A DNA stretch of 9,811 bases from Gammaproteobacteria bacterium (lineage in GTDB: Bacteria > Pseudomonadota > Gammaproteobacteria > Woeseiales > Woeseiaceae). Positions within the stretch are counted from its first letter, which is position 1; the number at the start of each line of letters is the position of its first letter. This document shows, piece by piece, positions 7,792-9,811 of the stretch. Position numbers and translations under genes: made by a program. The notes beneath the pieces were generated by a model. It worked only from the letters and a program-made list of their open reading frames with translations, did not search any database and was not told the DNA's origin. The stretch is taken from contig NYWX01000021.1 in the NCBI GenBank assembly GCA_002685275.1, positions 1 to 9,811 of the forward strand, given 5' to 3'.

Positions 7792-8283
7792 ATGCTAAAA
7801 AATAAACAAAACATTTCAATTTTATTTGTCTGTATGGGTAATATTTGCCGCTCTCCTACAGCTGAGGGTGTTTTCACGAAGTTCCTTAATCAATCTAGCC
7901 TCAAAAAAAAAATTAAAGTTGATTCTGCAGGTACACATGCTTACCACATAGGCGAACCTCCAGACCATAGAGCTATCAGTGCTGCAAAGGAAAGAGGGGT
8001 ATCTTTGAAAATGCTCAGAGCTAGATTGGTTGTGGATGATGATTTCGAAAAATTTGATTATATAATTGCTATGGATACAACAAACTTATCCTTTCTTAAA
8101 GGAAAATCTTCTGAAATATACCACGATAAAATTCAATTATTTTTAAACTTTACAAAAAGAAATTTAGAGGAAGTTCCGGATCCTTACTACGGTGATGAAG
8201 ATGGATTTGAGCATGTCCTCGATTTAGTTGAAGAAGCTTCGATAGGTTTATTACAAGAAATATCGACACAAAAATCTAATTAA
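7792..8283 (+). CDS. Low-molecular-weight protein-tyrosine phosphatase
   Basis: This is a cytoplasmic phosphatase of the low-molecular-weight PTP family, 163 residues against the usual 150-165. The P-loop CMGNICRS at 14-21 supplies nucleophile C14 and phosphate-binding R20. The general acid lies in DPYYGD at 130-135 (D130), with the two tyrosines usual for the family; VDSAGTHAYHIGEPPD at 43-58 is another family landmark. Bacterial members often act on tyrosine kinases that control polysaccharide export, but no such kinase or capsule gene is here, so its substrate is unknown. The gene follows kdsB after an 82-nt gap containing the weak hairpin; a kdsB-phosphatase pair is also found, as I recall, in Pseudomonas, where murB comes next. 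The ATG has an AAGAG Shine-Dalgarno-like stretch about 12 nt upstream. It ends 3 nt from the convergent rne stop. Confidence 0.93.
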   Translation: MLKNKQNISILFVCMGNICRSPTAEGVFTKFLNQSSLKKKIKVDSAGTHAYHIGEPPDHRAISAAKERGVSLKMLRARLVVDDDFEKFDYIIAMDTTNLSFLKGKSSEIYHDKIQLFLNFTKRNLEEVPDPYYGDEDGFEHVLDLVEEASIGLLQEISTQKSN

Positions 8284-8286
8284 ATA

Positions 8287-9811
8287 TTATTCAGTATCCC
8301 ATGGGAGCAACTTTGAAGATGGCTTTAATTTGCTATCTTTTTTTATTTGATCCTTTGGCCTAGAAGCCGGCTTATCGTAATTTTCTTTAAGGATATCTGA
8401 TTCATTTCTAGGTTTTAATTTTGATTGACCTTTATCATGATTATTATTTGAATTTTCCTTAACTTGATCTGGTAATTCTTTAATACCAGGATCATTCTTT
8501 TTTATTTTTTCAGGTGCATTGTAATTAGATGTAGCATTTTGAATATTAGATCCTTTGCTTATCTCTTTTTTATTTTCTTCTGATGATTCTATTATCCCCG
8601 GTTTTTTTCCCAAAGCAGAATTATCTTGAAGTTCACTTGTTATCTTAATATTTTTTTCATCTTTTAATTCATTAATTGAATTTTGCTGTAAATTTTCTTT
8701 CGTTTGTTTCTTCTTTTTACTAAAATTTCGACGTCTGTCATTTCTGCTTCGTCGATTACGGTTTTGTTTTTGATCATTACTGCCATTATCAATCTTTTCA
8801 TCTTTATTCTTTTTTGAAGTTTGATTCTTTTGATTCTTATCTATATCTTTTGTTTGTTTTTTATTGATAGCCTGCTTATCAGTATGCTTTCTATTAACCT
8901 TCCTACGTTGGTTATTGCGATTATCTAAACGACCGTGTGGTTTTCTTTGAGATCGTCTTCCACTTTTATTTTTAAAGTTTTTCTTGTATTTATTTGATCT
9001 CTTGTTATTGATTTTAGTTGCACCAAATAAATTAAGAATTACTTTCCATATAAACCTCCAAAAAGATCTATTTCGCTGAGGTGCAGGAGTTGAGGGTTTA
9101 ATTGTATCAATAGCAGCAGGCTCTACTCCTTTGCGTGCCAATACTGATTGAGGTGACTCAGGCTCAATTGCATTATTAACGAGCGTAAAGCTACTACCTA
9201 AATTTTCGGGTAGATCTAATTGATCATCGCGTACGCGACGAACCTCATAATGTGGTGTTTCAAACAGTGAATTTGCAACTAAGACGACTTGCGTCTCACT
9301 TTTATCCTCAAGATTTTGCACCCAATCACGTTTCTCATTTAAAAGGTAAGTTGCTACTTCTACTGGTAATTGAGCTATTACCTTCGATGTCCTCTCTTTT
9401 CTCGCTTCTTGACCAATAACTCGAAGAATTGCTAAGGCTAAAGATTCAGTACCACGAATTGTTCCAACACCAGTGCAGCGAGGACAGGTTTTGTAAGAAG
9501 ACTCGCCGATTGATGGCCTTAATCGCTGTCGAGACATTTCAAGCAACCCAAATCGACTAATTTTACCTATTTGCACTCTTGCTCTATCATCATAAACAGC
9601 ACTTTTCAGACGGTTCTCTACTTCTCGTTGATTTTTTTGTGGTCCCATATCAATAAAATCAATAACAATAAGGCCACCTAGGTCACGAATTCTTAATTGG
9701 CGTGCAATTTCATCAGCAGCTTCTAAATTAGTATTTAGAGCCGTTGCTTCGATATCAGTACCCTTAGTTGCTCGTGCAGAGTTAATATCAATAGAAACTA
9801 AAGCCTCAGTA
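8287..9811 (-). CDS. rne: Ribonuclease E, 5' end cut off by the window edge
   Basis: RNase E is the main mRNA-decay and rRNA/tRNA-processing endonuclease and the scaffold of the degradosome at the inner membrane. The frame stays open to the edge, giving 507 residues that align with E. coli RNase E from about residue 296. Catalytic aspartates correspond to D303 (in SIDINS) and D346 (in VIDFIDM), exactly 43 residues apart. CPRC (window residues 109-112) is the Zn-link of C404 and C407, which sets RNase E apart from many RNase G forms along with the long tail. After the catalytic domain comes an amphipathic segment SFWRFIWKVILNLFGATK (9013-9066), a likely membrane-targeting helix, then about 240 residues rich in K, N, R, Q and D, with an arginine-rich patch near 8720-8770. 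Total length would be about 800 residues, shorter than the 1061 of E. coli. The ATG at 9648 is internal, not a start. Confidence 0.96.
   Translation of the reverse strand, partial: TEALVSIDINSARATKGTDIEATALNTNLEAADEIARQLRIRDLGGLIVIDFIDMGPQKNQREVENRLKSAVYDDRARVQIGKISRFGLLEMSRQRLRPSIGESSYKTCPRCTGVGTIRGTESLALAILRVIGQEARKERTSKVIAQLPVEVATYLLNEKRDWVQNLEDKSETQVVLVANSLFETPHYEVRRVRDDQLDLPENLGSSFTLVNNAIEPESPQSVLARKGVEPAAIDTIKPSTPAPQRNRSFWRFIWKVILNLFGATKINNKRSNKYKKNFKNKSGRRSQRKPHGRLDNRNNQRRKVNRKHTDKQAINKKQTKDIDKNQKNQTSKKNKDEKIDNGSNDQKQNRNRRSRNDRRRNFSKKKKQTKENLQQNSINELKDEKNIKITSELQDNSALGKKPGIIESSEENKKEISKGSNIQNATSNYNAPEKIKKNDPGIKELPDQVKENSNNNHDKGQSKLKPRNESDILKENYDKPASRPKDQIKKDSKLKPSSKLLPWDTE

Noticed and set aside
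8284..8286. Bidirectional terminator between the phosphatase gene and rne
   Set aside because: Only 3 nt separate the two stops and no GC-rich stem with T-run is visible around them.
9646..9648. ATG at 9648 as the start of rne
   Set aside because: The frame continues open to the window edge and encodes conserved catalytic residues including SIDINS and VIDFID.
1..9811. A novel defence or accessory system
   Set aside because: Every intact gene belongs to a known housekeeping or conserved envelope family, so nothing supports such a system here.

Overview
The window is AT-rich and codes for a compact block of Gram-negative envelope genes. The proteins closely resemble gammaproteobacterial LolCDE, MsbA, LpxK, KdsB and RNase E, and the comEC-msbA-lpxK-kdsB gene order of that class is partly kept. 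The best guess is a gammaproteobacterium with an AT-rich, partly reduced genome. Free-living marine and host-associated lineages are both possible, and the sequence does not decide between them. All family comparisons are from memory, not from a search.

Layout. Positions 24-3210 (+) hold a lipoprotein-export operon: two LolC/LolE-type permeases followed by the ATPase lolD. A small DUF2062 membrane-protein gene (3203-3721, -) runs into the end of lolD and overlaps it by 8 nt. Positions 3722-4205 hold no intact gene. This is where comEC sits in relatives, and the + strand shows short, ordered, frame-broken stretches that look like a decayed comEC C-terminus. Positions 4206-7709 (+) hold the lipid A/LPS block: msbA with a one-base frameshift, lpxK, and kdsB. 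A low-molecular-weight phosphotyrosine phosphatase gene follows (7792-8283, +). The rest (8287-9811, -) is the 3' part of rne, convergent with the phosphatase gene and running off the right edge.

How the genes fit together. KdsB activates Kdo for the LPS inner core, LpxK adds the 4'-phosphate that completes the lipid IVA precursor, and MsbA flips core-lipid A across the inner membrane. LolCDE extracts lipoproteins from the same membrane and passes them to LolA. The block therefore serves outer-membrane assembly. The phosphatase and RNase E are neighbours with separate roles.

No mobile element, CRISPR array, RNA gene or evident new system was found. The points most worth checking are the msbA frameshift, the possible comEC fossil, the permease order, and the tail of RNase E.
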